From Holdemanella porci (GTDB taxonomy: Bacteria > Bacillota_I > Bacilli_A > Erysipelotrichales > Erysipelotrichaceae): 39,768 bases of DNA. Positions 1 through 9,974 of this stretch are shown here, in pieces (position 1 is the stretch's first letter; each line of letters begins with the position of its first letter). The notes under the pieces were generated by a model. That model worked only from the letters and a program-made list of their open reading frames with translations. It ran no database searches and was not told the DNA's origin. A program made the position numbers and the translations under genes. The DNA lies in NCBI RefSeq assembly GCF_019052655.1, contig NZ_JAHQVB010000013.1:1-39768 (forward strand). The letters are read 5' to 3'.

Positions 1-110
1 TTTCCTGTTCAGTTTTCAAAGATCATCTGCACCTCAGCAGTGCTCATCTATATTACCAAATACTTTTCACTTCGTCAAATGTTTTTTTAATTTTTTTCAT
101 ATTTTTTTAC
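1..110 (-). promoter_or_regulatory. rRNA operon promoter and leader (operon continues off the left edge)
   Basis: On the minus strand there is a -35 TTGACG (73-78) and a -10 TAATAT (50-55), 17 bases apart, with an A/T-tract UP-like element just upstream (about 79-110). The transcript would then contain GATCTTTGAAAACTGAAC (about 6-23), which resembles the sequence that commonly precedes 16S rRNA genes or sits in rrn spacers of Bacilli and relatives. No rRNA bases are in the window, so the operon itself is inferred. Confidence 0.65.
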
Positions 111-131
111 TGTGTACGCTTACATCTAAAA

Positions 132-161
132 AACAAAAAATAGAGCCTTTCAACTCTATTT
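132..161 (-). terminator. Rho-independent terminator of the serine hydrolase gene
   Basis: Reading the minus strand, stem AATAGAG, an 8-base loop and CTCTATT are followed by a T-rich run (TTTTGTTTTTT). The stem overlaps the stop codon of the gene ending at 156. Confidence 0.75.
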
Positions 162-1058
162 AAAATGCTCATAAGCAATACGATTGATATTTGCCATAAC
201 ATCGGCACCTTTATCCCCTAAACTCGTTAAAACAACTATACTATATGATGTATTACATTCTACAAAACCAACACTATTTAAAGCATAATCATACATACCA
301 TACTTTTGAGGCATACTCAATTGTGTATCCCTATCTAGATATTCACCTGGTTCTGCCTTTTCCATATTTTTAATCAAAACTTTATAGTCTTCTTTATGAT
401 CATATAAATAGGTCACCACATCATTCATTGTATTAACCGTTGTAACATTATCCATTGTATAATAATTCTCGCTGATAGAATTTGTATATTTTGTCATTGC
501 TTCCTTATATTCTTTCCAGCCACCAAGATTTTCATATAAAATATGACCCGCATCATTATCAGAGTATATTATTAAATCATTTAAAAGATCACTTAAAGGA
601 ACTTGACTACCGATACCATAATTCGAACTAATAACCCCTGCACCCTCATGCATATATCCACTATATGTAAATGTTGAATCTAATGTATACTCACCCTCAT
701 TTATTTTATCATAATATAGCATTGCCAATGGTAATTTATAAATACTCGCTGCAATAAACTCATCCTTCTCATTCATACTATATTTAATGTTATGTTCTAA
801 ATCTGTGATACAGTATGCTACTTTTTCATGATCAATACCATTCTCTTGAAAATACGCTTCTATATCTTTTGCCAAAGACATATCAATAAATTGACTATTA
901 TCTTTATTTTCAACTTCCGTATTTTGATCTTCTCCGATTTCAGATATCCCCTGATATGCCTTTTTCTCAGTGTTCTTCATTTCAACCGCAAATACACATA
1001 GTACAATTAATAATGCAGATAATAGAGAAATAATAATAATTTTGTTTTTCTTATCCAT
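156..1058 (-). CDS. Membrane-anchored serine hydrolase, class A beta-lactamase-like fold
   Basis: 300 residues. An N-terminal membrane segment (about residues 5-25) is followed by a hydrophilic linker and an extracellular serine hydrolase domain. Visible motifs are SxxK (SIYK), the nucleophile pair of penicillin-recognising enzymes, and SDN (YSDNDAG). The third motif is KYG rather than KTG, and no E-x-x-L-N omega-loop motif is seen between SDN and NVTT, so real beta-lactamase activity is doubtful. A peptidoglycan-related or unknown hydrolase role is more likely. The ATG at 1058 is chosen because GGAAGGG lies 6 bases before it; a TTG five codons upstream lacks such a site. The gene follows the purH terminator in the same direction and may depend on readthrough. 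Confidence 0.7.
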   Translation of the reverse strand: MDKKNKIIIISLLSALLIVLCVFAVEMKNTEKKAYQGISEIGEDQNTEVENKDNSQFIDMSLAKDIEAYFQENGIDHEKVAYCITDLEHNIKYSMNEKDEFIAASIYKLPLAMLYYDKINEGEYTLDSTFTYSGYMHEGAGVISSNYGIGSQVPLSDLLNDLIIYSDNDAGHILYENLGGWKEYKEAMTKYTNSISENYYTMDNVTTVNTMNDVVTYLYDHKEDYKVLIKNMEKAEPGEYLDRDTQLSMPQKYGMYDYALNSVGFVECNTSYSIVVLTSLGDKGADVMANINRIAYEHFK

Positions 1059-1080
1059 GATAGACCCTTCCAAACTATGA

Positions 1081-1104
1081 AAAAGAGTCTATACAGACTC
1101 TTTT
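1081..1104 (-). terminator. Terminator of the purine operon
   Basis: Perfect 10-bp inverted repeat AAAAGAGTCT/AGACTCTTTT with an ATAC loop, 6 bases past the purH stop codon. The symmetrical A/T ends could make it work in both directions. Confidence 0.8.
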
Positions 1105-1109
1105 ATATA

Positions 1110-2642
1110 TTAATGTTTAAAATGACGAACCCCTGTAAATACCATTGCGATGCCATGTTCATTACATTCATCAATTGAAAGTTGATCCTTAATAGATCCA
1201 CCCGGCTGAATGATTGCAGTCACACCCGCTTTGATAGCTTCTTGAACTGTATCTGGCATTGGGAAGAAAGCATCACTTGCCAATACAGAACCTTTCGCCT
1301 TTTCACCAGCCTGTTCAATCGCAATCTTAGCTGCACCAACACGGTTCATTTGTCCTGCACCAACGCCAATTGTCATATCATCTTTTACCAAGACAATCGC
1401 ATTTGATTTTACATGCTTAACAACTTTCCAACCAAACAACAATTGTTTGATTTCTTCCTCTGTAGGTTTACGGTTTGTCACACATGTTAAATCTTCCTCA
1501 TTAATTGTATGCTGATCCATCTCTTGAACCAATAGACCATCATTAACATTTGTATATTTTAACGCACTTGAAACAGATAAGCTAGTATCTAATTTCATTA
1601 ATCGAATATTTTTCTTACGAGTTAAGATTTCCAACGCTTCGTCAGAGAAGTCTGGCGCAATAATGATTTCCAAGAAAATCTTAGATAATTTTTCTGCCAA
1701 TCCCTTTTCAATCTTTGCGTTCAACGCTACGATACCACCAAAAATCGAAATTGAATCAGCCTCATAAGCTTTATCCCAAGCCGCTTCAATATTTTCACCA
1801 ATACCAACTCCACATGGATTCATGTGTTTTACACCTACAGCTGCATATTGACCTTCAAAATCTTTTAAGATTTCAATAGCCGCATTTCCATCCTGAATAT
1901 TGTTGTAAGACAATTCTTTACCATGAAGCTGAGTCGCATTTGCCAAAGAATATTGAGGATTCATTCCTTTATAGAAAGCAGCCTTTTGATGAGGATTTTC
2001 ACCATAACGCAAGTCTTGAACCTTATCAAAAGTAATTGTCATACTTTCTGGGAATTCTTCATGTGTTTTCTTCGTTAAATAATCTGCGATCATCGCATCA
2101 TAGCGAGCTGTATGACGGAATACTTTTGCAGCTAAACGCTCACGCGTTTCCAATGTTGTTTCTTGGTTTTCTCTAATTTCTTCAAGAACTTTATCATAAT
2201 CTTTTGGATCACAAAGAACCGGAATGCTTTGATAGTTTTTAGAAGCACTACGAAGCATACTTGGACCACCAATATCAATATTTTCAATAATTTCTTCGTG
2301 TGTTACACCTGGTTTTAATACAGTTTCTTTAAAAGGATATAGATTCACACAAACCAAATCAATATACTCAATTCCTAATTCTTGTAATTGACGTACATGA
2401 TCTGGGTTTGAACGAACACAAAGTAATGCACCATGAACTTTTGGATGTAAAGTTTTCACACGACCATCCATAATTTCTGGAAAACCAGTCACATCACTGA
2501 TTCCAATTGGATGAATTCCAGCTGCCTCAAGAGCTTTTTTTGTTCCTCCAGTAGAAATGATTTCATATCCACAATCTACTAATCCTTGTACAAATTCAAC
2601 TAAACCAGTTTTATCGGATACACTTACTAATGCTCGCTTCAT
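1110..2642 (-). CDS. purH: Bifunctional AICAR formyltransferase / IMP cyclohydrolase
   Basis: 510 residues, the usual family length. It catalyses the last two steps of IMP synthesis: formylation of AICAR with 10-formyl-THF, then ring closure. The N-terminal MGS-like cyclohydrolase domain (about 1-195) carries STGGT and the segment [12 protein letters not shown]. The C-terminal transformylase domain has LRYGENPHQ and KHMNPCGVG. The ATG overlaps the last base of the purN stop (TAATG) and is preceded by GAGG at 7 bases, so it is translationally coupled. It is the last gene of purE-L-F-M-N-H. Confidence 0.97.
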   Translation of the reverse strand: MKRALVSVSDKTGLVEFVQGLVDCGYEIISTGGTKKALEAAGIHPIGISDVTGFPEIMDGRVKTLHPKVHGALLCVRSNPDHVRQLQELGIEYIDLVCVNLYPFKETVLKPGVTHEEIIENIDIGGPSMLRSASKNYQSIPVLCDPKDYDKVLEEIRENQETTLETRERLAAKVFRHTARYDAMIADYLTKKTHEEFPESMTITFDKVQDLRYGENPHQKAAFYKGMNPQYSLANATQLHGKELSYNNIQDGNAAIEILKDFEGQYAAVGVKHMNPCGVGIGENIEAAWDKAYEADSISIFGGIVALNAKIEKGLAEKLSKIFLEIIIAPDFSDEALEILTRKKNIRLMKLDTSLSVSSALKYTNVNDGLLVQEMDQHTINEEDLTCVTNRKPTEEEIKQLLFGWKVVKHVKSNAIVLVKDDMTIGVGAGQMNRVGAAKIAIEQAGEKAKGSVLASDAFFPMPDTVQEAIKAGVTAIIQPGGSIKDQLSIDECNEHGIAMVFTGVRHFKH

Positions 2643-3223
2643 TATTTTTCCTCCTCTATACTTTTTGCGACTTGTTCAATGACTTGCCAGAACAAATCAT
2701 ATTCCATCGCATGTACATGCGATTCTAATGTTTCAAGATCCCAAGATGGGTCGATTGCTACTCTTTCTTGACGAATAATAGGACCTGTATCTACACCTTC
2801 GTCTACGAAATGAACTGTAACTCCAGTTTGTGCTACTTTTGCCTCATACGCATCTGCAATACTATGAGCTCCTGGAAATTCAGGTAAATAAGCCGGATGT
2901 AAATTGATGATACGATTTGGATAAGCACTCAATAAAGTGTGTCCAATAAAACGCATATATCCACTTAACACAATCAAATCAACCTTTTTTTCTTTTAATA
3001 CCTCTAAGATTGCCGCTTCATAACCCGCTTTACCATCATATCCCTTTGGATTAAAATAAAACTCTTCTACTCCATGATTATGCGCACGAACTCTAGCATA
3101 CGCATTTTCTTTATCCGCAATCAAACATGCACAATTCACATGTAAAGAACCATCTTCAATATGTGACAAGATTGTTTCAAAGTTAGTACCTGAACCACTC
3201 GCAAATACCGCAATATTTACCAT
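2642..3223 (-). CDS. purN: Phosphoribosylglycinamide formyltransferase
   Basis: 193 residues, normal length. It transfers a formyl group from 10-formyl-THF to GAR. Motifs: the nucleotide-binding start ASGSGTNF, the family signature around [15 protein letters not shown] with the catalytic His, and a conserved Asp in the DEGVDTGPI segment. It overlaps the 3' end of purM by 7 bases and the start of purH by one base, so the three are tightly coupled. Confidence 0.96.
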   Translation of the reverse strand: MVNIAVFASGSGTNFETILSHIEDGSLHVNCACLIADKENAYARVRAHNHGVEEFYFNPKGYDGKAGYEAAILEVLKEKKVDLIVLSGYMRFIGHTLLSAYPNRIINLHPAYLPEFPGAHSIADAYEAKVAQTGVTVHFVDEGVDTGPIIRQERVAIDPSWDLETLESHVHAMEYDLFWQVIEQVAKSIEEEK

Positions 3224-4248
3224 TGGACATCTACCTGCCCTGTTTCAGTTACTTTACCAACCACATAGCTAGGTTCATTGATTTCATTTAAGGCAGCTTG
3301 AACTTTTTCAACATCTGCTGGATCTACAGCCATCACAAAGCCAAGTCCCATATTAAATACGTTGTACATTTCTTTCATAGAAATATCTCCATTTTTTTGA
3401 ATCAAATCAAAAATTGGAGGTTTTGGGAATGCCTTTGTATCAATTTCAACACCCATACCCTCTTTTAACATACGAGGTACATTTTCGTAGAATCCACCAC
3501 CTGTGATGTGGCTGCAAGCTTTTAATGTAATCCCCGATGCTTTAATATGTTTTAATGCTTTTACATAAATTTTTGTAGGAGCCAATAATGCCTCTCCTAA
3601 AGTTTTACCTAATTCATCATAATATGTATTTAATGATTCTTCTGTAATATCAAATACATTACGAACCAATGAGAAACCATTACTGTGAACACCTGTTGAA
3701 GGAAGTCCAATCAAGACATCTCCTACATTTAGATCCTTACCAGTAATCATATCTTTTTTATCGCATACACCAACGGCAAAACCTGCTAAATCATAATCTT
3801 CTTCTGGCATTAAACCTGGATGTTCTGCAGTTTCTCCACCAATCAAAGCAGCTTCAGATTGTAAACAACCTTCAGACACACCCTTCACAATGTCCGCAAT
3901 TTTTTCTGGAACATTCTTTCCACATGCGATGTAATCCAAGAAGAACAGTGGTTCTCCACCTGCACATGCGATATCATTCACACACATCGCAACGGCATCA
4001 ATTCCAATTGTATCATGCTTATTCATAACCATCGCAAGTTTAACTTTTGTACCACAACCATCTGTACCAGAAAGTAATACAGGCTCTTCCATATCTTTAA
4101 TTTTAGATAATGAGAAAGCGCCAGAGAAACCTCCAAGTCCTCCTAACACTTCTGGGCGCATTGTTTTCTTAACATGCTCCTTAATCAATTCAACAGATTT
4201 ATATCCTGCCTCTAAACTAACGCCTGCTGCTGCATAATGTTCTGCCAT
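3217..4248 (-). CDS. purM: Phosphoribosylformylglycinamidine cyclo-ligase (AIR synthetase)
   Basis: 343 residues, typical length. It makes AIR from FGAM with ATP. Seen: the N-terminal AGVSLEAG segment, LLSGTDGCGTKVKLA with the ATP/metal-binding acidic residues, the conserved GIDAVAMCVND block, GGETAEHPG, and a C-terminal TGGGF(Y)EN segment. The ATG follows AAAGGAG at 6 bases. That ribosome binding site lies at the end of purF, whose stop codon ends 3 bases before this start. Confidence 0.97.
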   Translation of the reverse strand: MAEHYAAAGVSLEAGYKSVELIKEHVKKTMRPEVLGGLGGFSGAFSLSKIKDMEEPVLLSGTDGCGTKVKLAMVMNKHDTIGIDAVAMCVNDIACAGGEPLFFLDYIACGKNVPEKIADIVKGVSEGCLQSEAALIGGETAEHPGLMPEEDYDLAGFAVGVCDKKDMITGKDLNVGDVLIGLPSTGVHSNGFSLVRNVFDITEESLNTYYDELGKTLGEALLAPTKIYVKALKHIKASGITLKACSHITGGGFYENVPRMLKEGMGVEIDTKAFPKPPIFDLIQKNGDISMKEMYNVFNMGLGFVMAVDPADVEKVQAALNEINEPSYVVGKVTETGQVDVQW

Positions 4249-4251
4249 ACT

Positions 4252-5631
4252 CTACTCCTTTACCTCATCTTTATAATCTTGTAAATCTTCTGGATATTCA
4301 CCTGTACAACAAGCTAAACAGCTTGTTTCAGGCACACACTTTTTAAAGTTTTCAACACTTAAGAAACGCAATGAATCCACCTGGAACAATTGTTCCATAT
4401 CATCTACTGTATAGTTAAATGCCGCCAAATCTTTTTGTGCCGTTGAGTCCGCTCCATATAAACAAGGATATCTCAACATTGGCGAAGCTATACGTAAATG
4501 CACTTCTTTTGCGCCTGCCTCTTTTAATAATTGACAAATTCGACGTGATGTAAAACCTTTCACAACACTATCATCTATTAAATAAACTCTTTTATCTTTA
4601 ACAACCGAACTGATCGCATTTAAACGAACACGCATACCTTGCATTCTTTGTTGTTCTGTCGGACGAATAAATGTAGAACCAATATAACGGTTTTTAATCA
4701 ATCCCGTTTCATATGGTACATTCAATGTTCTGGCAAAACTTGCAGCTGCACTTAAAGCTGAATCAGGAACACCAACAACGATATCCGCTTCAATATTCTC
4801 TTCTTTAGCTAAATAATAACCACATTGTTTTCTTACTTCATGAACCGTTAAACCATTATGAACGCTATCCGGTCTAGAATAATATACATACTCTAAAGCA
4901 CAAGCCTTCGTTTCTGCTTCTTCAATAATTTGACTAGACTTCATACCTTCGCAATTGAAACAAATCAATTCACCTGGATTTACTTCACGAATAAATTCTC
5001 CACCAAGAATTGGGAACGAACAAGTTTCGCTACTGATACAATATCCTTCATCTACCTTGGCAATATATAAAGAGCGAATACCATGAGGATCTCTTACTAC
5101 GTACAAACTGTCTTTTGTGACAACCATGAATGTATAAGCACCACTCATCATACGACAAGCTTTCGCAATTTTTTCTTCAAAAGAACCTGGATTCAACTGA
5201 ATCAAATGTGCTAATAATTCTGAATCACTTGTTCCTTGAAAGATCAATCCTTCATTTTCTAATTTCGTTCTTAAAGAAATCGCATTCGTGATCATCCCAC
5301 TTGATACAACCGCAAAATATCTTTGGTGACTACGCACCATAATCGGCTGAACATTTTCTAATTGAGAATCATTTTTTGTGGCCATACGAAGTTGACCAAT
5401 CGCAATATCACCCTCCAAAGAATTTAATGTATCTTGTTTTAAATTCTCAGATAATAATCCTAATCCCTTTTTACAAACAACATTTTCTCTATCACTAACA
5501 GCCACACCAACACCATCTTGTCCACGATGCTGAATGGCATGCATTGCTAAATAGATGTTCTGGGCGGCTTGTTCTACATTGAACAAGCCTACGATCCCAG
5601 AAGAATCTTGAACTACCTTTTGCATCGTCAT
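4252..5631 (-). CDS. purF: Amidophosphoribosyltransferase with a degenerate glutaminase site
   Basis: 459 residues. PurF normally uses glutamine and PRPP to make phosphoribosylamine, the first committed purine step. The phosphoribosyltransferase half looks intact: VGVPDSALSAA, GLIKNRYIGSTFI and the PRPP loop LIDDSVVKGFTSRR (usual RGTTSRR). Cysteines expected to hold the [4Fe-4S] cluster are present (KAC, YPC, CLACC). The N-terminal glutaminase half is abnormal. The invariant catalytic Cys of the C-G-[IV]-[FV]-G motif is Ser11 (SSGIVG), the usual GHVRY is GQLRM, and HNGN is SSGM. Glutamine hydrolysis is therefore probably lost and ammonia would have to come from elsewhere. The start has AGGTG 7 bases upstream, at the purL stop. 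Confidence 0.93.
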   Translation of the reverse strand: MTMQKVVQDSSGIVGLFNVEQAAQNIYLAMHAIQHRGQDGVGVAVSDRENVVCKKGLGLLSENLKQDTLNSLEGDIAIGQLRMATKNDSQLENVQPIMVRSHQRYFAVVSSGMITNAISLRTKLENEGLIFQGTSDSELLAHLIQLNPGSFEEKIAKACRMMSGAYTFMVVTKDSLYVVRDPHGIRSLYIAKVDEGYCISSETCSFPILGGEFIREVNPGELICFNCEGMKSSQIIEEAETKACALEYVYYSRPDSVHNGLTVHEVRKQCGYYLAKEENIEADIVVGVPDSALSAAASFARTLNVPYETGLIKNRYIGSTFIRPTEQQRMQGMRVRLNAISSVVKDKRVYLIDDSVVKGFTSRRICQLLKEAGAKEVHLRIASPMLRYPCLYGADSTAQKDLAAFNYTVDDMEQLFQVDSLRFLSVENFKKCVPETSCLACCTGEYPEDLQDYKDEVKE

Positions 5632-5632
5632 T

Positions 5633-8600
5633 CTACTTCACCTGCTTATGTGTAAAGTAACGAACACCATTTGCGAAAATATCCTGGTCTTTATTTCCAG
5701 CAATATTCTGGAACAAGCCTTTTTCATAACGCTCACTGTGACCCATCTTACCAAAGATTTTTCCATCTTCAGAGAAGATACCTTCGATTGCCATACTTGA
5801 ACCATTCAAGTTGTCTTTTCCATCCATTGTTGGAACACCCTTTTCATTTACATATTGTGTTGCAACCTGACCATTTTCAATCAATTTATTTAATACTTCT
5901 TCACTCGCAACAAATTTACCTTCACCATGACTAACAGCAACTGAATATACGCTTCCAGCTTTCATACCTGCAAGCCAAGGAGAAGCATTACTTGTAATAC
6001 GAGTACGTGCAATATGAGAAACGTGACGATTGATATTATTTCTAAATAATGTTGGATTTTCCGCATCCAATTTTTCAATATCACCATAAGGCAATAATCC
6101 AGATTTGATCAATGCCTGGAATCCATTACAGATACCTAAAATCAAACCATCATTTGCACGCATTGTATCAATTGCTTGTGCAATCTTTGGATTTCTTAAT
6201 ACATTCGCAATAAATTTACCTGAACCATCTGGTTCATCACCACTACTAAATCCACCAACAATCATTAAGATTTGTGCTGTACTAATTTCTTTGGCTAAAG
6301 TTTCGATACTCTTTTGAATGTTTTCTACAGTTAAGTTATTAAATACAATTTGTTTAACTTCTGCACCAGCACGTTCAAACTTAGCTGTTGTATCAAATTC
6401 ACAGTTTTGTCCAGGGAAAATAGGAATAATTACTTTTGGTTTTTCCACAACAACCTTAGACATTGGTACTTCTGCATCATTTAATGGAGTTTCTAAAGTA
6501 TCTTTTCCTTCATCCACGATCATTGGATAAATTTCACTATAACGCTTTGTCCAAGCCTTTAATGCATCTTCAATTTCAACAGTTTCATCATTTAATACAA
6601 TCTTAGAATCATCATTTAAAATACCAATCAATTCTAAATGTTCATCTTGAATGCTTTCTGTAGCTTCCACGATCATTGAACCCAAATTGAATCCATATAC
6701 ATCTTCTTCTGTGCTGATCGCAACACCAACTTTAGATCCAAATGCCATTTTCGCAATAGTTGCACCTAGGCCACCAAATTTAATTGTGCTTGCCGCAACA
6801 ATTTTCTTTTCTTGCATTAATTTATGAACCGTTTCAAAATTTTCTTTTAATTGTTCATAATTTGGAACATTATTTTTAACTGGCGTATGCTTTACCAAAT
6901 ATACATAGTCTCCGGGATTTTTAAATGAAGCCGAAACAATATCATCTGTTTTAGCTGTAGTTACCGCAAATGTAATAACTGTTGGAGGTACATGAATATC
7001 TTTATACGTTCCACTCATAGAGTCTTTTCCACCAATACTTGGTGTTTCAAATGCCAATTGAGCATCAATCAAACCTAATAAAGCTTCAAATGGTTGTCCC
7101 CATTTTTGTGCATCGGCACCTAAACGTTCAAAATATTCCTGATTTGATAAACGACACTTCTTATAGTCAGCACCCAATGCTGTGATACGAGCTAATGCTT
7201 CAACAACTGAATAACTAGCACCTAAATATGGAGAATATTTAGATACTTTTGGATCATATCCATATGTCATAACCGAACATGTGTTTGTCATTCCATGCAC
7301 TGGCAATTTTTGTACAGAACCTTCTTCAGGAGTTAATTGATATTTACCTCCAAAAGGCATCAACACTGTACTCTTACCAATAGAAGCGTCAAACATTTCT
7401 GCCAAACCAATTTGACTTGCGACATTCGCATCTTGTAATACTGTATTTAAATCTGAGTTTACTGCATCAAATGGATGTTCATCATATTCATTTTCGCAAA
7501 CATCAACAATCTGGTGCTGGCGAACACCATTCGTATCCAAGAATGCACGAGACATATCAACAATTGTTTTCCCTCGCCATTTCATGACTAAACGATTTGT
7601 ATCTGTTACATCTGCAACTTTGATAGCTTCTAAGTTTTCTTTATACGCTTCTTCTTTGAATTTTTCAAAATCCTTAGCCTCGATACATACAGCCATACGC
7701 TCTTGTGATTCACTAATAGCTAATTCTGTACCATCTAAGCCTTGATATTTAACTGGAACTGCATCTAAGTTGATATTCAAACCATCTGCAAGTTCACCTA
7801 CGGCAACACTAACTCCACCTGCTCCAAAGTCATTCGCCTTTTTAATTAATTTTGTACAAGTAGGATTTCTAAATAAACGCTGTAATTTACGTTCAATCAA
7901 GGCATTTCCCTTTTGAACTTCACTTGAACATTTTTCCAAACTTGTTTCATTATGTTCTTTACTAGAACCTGTAGCTCCACCGATTCCATCACGACCAGTA
8001 GCTCCACCAATCATAACGATAATATCGCCAGCTTCTGGTTTTTCACGTTTAACATGTGATTTAGGAGCCGCACCTACAACAGCACCAACTTCCATACGTT
8101 TCGCAACATAGCCATCATCATAAATTTCATCTACGAATGTAGTTGCCAAACCAATTTGGTTACCATAACTTGAATAACCTTGAGCAGCGGTTTTTGAAAT
8201 CTTAGATTGAGGTAATTTGTGTTCTAATGTTTCACTAATTGGTTTTGTGATATCTCCAGCCCCTGTAATACGCATAGCTTGATATACATAGCTACGTCCT
8301 GATAATGGATCACGAATAGCTCCACCAATACATGTACTTGCTCCACCAAATGGTTCAATTTCTGTTGGGTGGTTATGTGTTTCATTTTTAAACATCAACA
8401 ACCATTGTTCATCTTTTCCATCTACATCCACTGTAATTTCTACACTGCAAGCATTGATTTCATCGGTAATCTCCATATCATCAAGTTTACCTTGTTTACG
8501 AAGATACTTGCCGGCGATAGTAGCCATGTCCATCAATGTTTTTTCTTTACGATTTCCATGAACTTCCTGACGTAATTTTAAATATTTATCATAAGAAGCC

Positions 8601-9334
8601 TGTAACTCATCTGACAATGTATCCAAATGGAAATGTACATCATCTAATACAGTTTCAAAAGTAGTATGACGGCAGTGATCTGACCAATATGTGTCTAGAA
8701 CACGAAGTTCAGTCATTGTGCAATCTCTTTTTTCTTCCTTTTCAAAATAACGTTGAACATGCTCAATGTCCGCTTGAGACATGGCCAACCCTAAAGTCTG
8801 ACGTAAAGAATCTAATTCTTCTTTCGTCTTTGTTGTAAATCCTTCTAATACAGGAACATCTTTTACTTCAACGTCCTGATCATCTACTAATACAGAAAGG
8901 TCTTTAACGCGCGCTTCAACAGGGTTAACAATATAATGTGTAATTTTATTAAGTGTTTCTTCATCTACTGGGTTTGTGAACACTAATAAAGTCCCTGAAT
9001 GAATACGTACTGTTTGTTTGTTGTTCAAAAGCATCAAACATTGCATTGCACTGTCTGCTCTTTGATCATATTGACCTGGCAAAAATTCATATGCCAAATA
9101 TGATTTACCTGTTAAATCTACAGAATCATATACATCATCTGTAACAACTTCGCTACAAACATTTTTCTTCAATAATTCAATATCATTTTCGTCGGCATCA
9201 AAAATATCATATAAATTGTATTTTGTAAGACCAAAATTTTCTTTTAAAGATAAAGATTGTCTTAATTCAGCAGCTAACGATTCACTTTCAACTTGAAACT
9301 GTTCTTTTTTATGAACAAAAATACGAGTATCCAT
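5633..9334 (-). CDS. purL: Phosphoribosylformylglycinamidine synthase, large single-chain form
   Basis: 1233 residues, the long form that joins PurS-like, synthetase and glutaminase parts in one chain. It converts FGAR to FGAM with ATP and glutamine. Seen: FGAM synthase core motifs RDCTMTELRVLDTYWSDHCRH and KNETHNHPTEIEPFGGAST, two AIRS-like halves, and a C-terminal class I glutaminase (from about residue 960) with nucleophile Cys in GICNGFQ and the His/Glu pair in SHGEG. Unlike PurF, this glutaminase looks complete. The ATG at 9334 has AAGGAG 6 bases upstream; a TTG seven codons earlier overlaps purE and is less likely. Confidence 0.96.
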   Translation of the reverse strand: MDTRIFVHKKEQFQVESESLAAELRQSLSLKENFGLTKYNLYDIFDADENDIELLKKNVCSEVVTDDVYDSVDLTGKSYLAYEFLPGQYDQRADSAMQCLMLLNNKQTVRIHSGTLLVFTNPVDEETLNKITHYIVNPVEARVKDLSVLVDDQDVEVKDVPVLEGFTTKTKEELDSLRQTLGLAMSQADIEHVQRYFEKEEKRDCTMTELRVLDTYWSDHCRHTTFETVLDDVHFHLDTLSDELQASYDKYLKLRQEVHGNRKEKTLMDMATIAGKYLRKQGKLDDMEITDEINACSVEITVDVDGKDEQWLLMFKNETHNHPTEIEPFGGASTCIGGAIRDPLSGRSYVYQAMRITGAGDITKPISETLEHKLPQSKISKTAAQGYSSYGNQIGLATTFVDEIYDDGYVAKRMEVGAVVGAAPKSHVKREKPEAGDIIVMIGGATGRDGIGGATGSSKEHNETSLEKCSSEVQKGNALIERKLQRLFRNPTCTKLIKKANDFGAGGVSVAVGELADGLNINLDAVPVKYQGLDGTELAISESQERMAVCIEAKDFEKFKEEAYKENLEAIKVADVTDTNRLVMKWRGKTIVDMSRAFLDTNGVRQHQIVDVCENEYDEHPFDAVNSDLNTVLQDANVASQIGLAEMFDASIGKSTVLMPFGGKYQLTPEEGSVQKLPVHGMTNTCSVMTYGYDPKVSKYSPYLGASYSVVEALARITALGADYKKCRLSNQEYFERLGADAQKWGQPFEALLGLIDAQLAFETPSIGGKDSMSGTYKDIHVPPTVITFAVTTAKTDDIVSASFKNPGDYVYLVKHTPVKNNVPNYEQLKENFETVHKLMQEKKIVAASTIKFGGLGATIAKMAFGSKVGVAISTEEDVYGFNLGSMIVEATESIQDEHLELIGILNDDSKIVLNDETVEIEDALKAWTKRYSEIYPMIVDEGKDTLETPLNDAEVPMSKVVVEKPKVIIPIFPGQNCEFDTTAKFERAGAEVKQIVFNNLTVENIQKSIETLAKEISTAQILMIVGGFSSGDEPDGSGKFIANVLRNPKIAQAIDTMRANDGLILGICNGFQALIKSGLLPYGDIEKLDAENPTLFRNNINRHVSHIARTRITSNASPWLAGMKAGSVYSVAVSHGEGKFVASEEVLNKLIENGQVATQYVNEKGVPTMDGKDNLNGSSMAIEGIFSEDGKIFGKMGHSERYEKGLFQNIAGNKDQDIFANGVRYFTHKQVK

Positions 9335-9344
9335 TTCTTTCTCC

Positions 9345-9833
9345 TTATTCAACAATTGACTGTTCTAATACTTTTTGTGCTTGTTCTTTTTTAAACGCAA
9401 CAATTTTATCCTGTAATGACTTATCATTTAGCCCAATCATCTGGCAAGCTAAAATAGCTGCGTTTCTTGCCCCTGATTTTCCAATTGCGACAGTCGCAAC
9501 AGGAACACCTTGAGGCATTTGTACTGTCGATAATAATGAATCCAATCCACCTAAAGCAGATGTCTGAATAGGGATTCCAATAACTGGCAACGGTGTAGAG
9601 CTAGCTAAAACTCCAGCTAAATGTGCTGCTCCTCCAGCTGCCGCAATAATAACCTGAATTCCACGTTCACACGCTGTTTTTGACAATTCCAAAACCGCTT
9701 CCGGCGTACGGTGAGCACTTAACACACGAACTTCATAGCCAACTTGAAAATCGTCTAATTGTTTCATGCAGCCTTCCATACTAGGTAAGTCTGAACGAGA
9801 ACCCATCACAATTAAAACACGCTTTGTTTCCAT
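9345..9833 (-). CDS. purE: N5-carboxyaminoimidazole ribonucleotide mutase
   Basis: 162 residues, the standard class I PurE length. It interconverts N5-CAIR and CAIR. Visible: MGSRSDLPSM at the N-terminus, LSAHRTPE with the catalytic His, and the AAAGGAAHLAGV glycine-rich loop. The start at 9833 is preceded by AAGGAAGG at 6 bases; the longer reading would run through the upstream terminator hairpin. First gene of the pur operon. No purK is adjacent, although a class I PurE normally needs PurK to make its substrate. Confidence 0.96.
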   Translation of the reverse strand: METKRVLIVMGSRSDLPSMEGCMKQLDDFQVGYEVRVLSAHRTPEAVLELSKTACERGIQVIIAAAGGAAHLAGVLASSTPLPVIGIPIQTSALGGLDSLLSTVQMPQGVPVATVAIGKSGARNAAILACQMIGLNDKSLQDKIVAFKKEQAQKVLEQSIVE

Positions 9834-9851
9834 AAATGACCTTCCTTTCAA

Positions 9852-9884
9852 AACAAAAAAAGCGCACCTATAGTAGGCACGCTT
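9852..9884 (-). terminator. Attenuator-like terminator in the purE leader
   Basis: On the minus strand AAGCG..CCTA pairs with TAGG..CGCTT (arms 9874-9884 and 9860-9870, two internal mismatches, 3-base loop), followed by TTTTTTGTTT. It lies between the mapped-like promoter and purE, so it can only act as a conditional stop for the whole operon. Confidence 0.65.
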
Positions 9885-9933
9885 AAAAAAGCAATTCTTC
9901 TCTATCAATTGTGGTAAATCTTCTTAAGACCAT
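9883..9933 (-). CDS. Putative 16-residue leader peptide of the purine operon
   Basis: ATG at 9933 with GGAGG 8 bases upstream encodes MVLRRFTTIDREELLF and stops at TAA. The stop codon overlaps the first bases of the terminator stem described at 9852-9884. A ribosome finishing this ORF would cover the 5' arm and favour readthrough. There is no run of one amino acid, so any signal is unknown. The codons just before the stop are U-rich (TTG CTT TTT). The coding call rests on the ribosome binding site and position only; it is not a recognised family. Confidence 0.45.
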   Translation of the reverse strand: MVLRRFTTIDREELLF

Positions 9934-9974
9934 AAGTAAGACCTCCAAAATCAGAAAAACACTTCTGCAATATT

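Noticed and set aside
156..1058. Antibiotic-resistance beta-lactamase
   Set aside because: The KTG motif is changed and the omega-loop Glu motif is not visible.
9884..9968. Purine or PRPP riboswitch before purE
   Set aside because: The leader is too short and lacks the conserved loop sequences of these classes.
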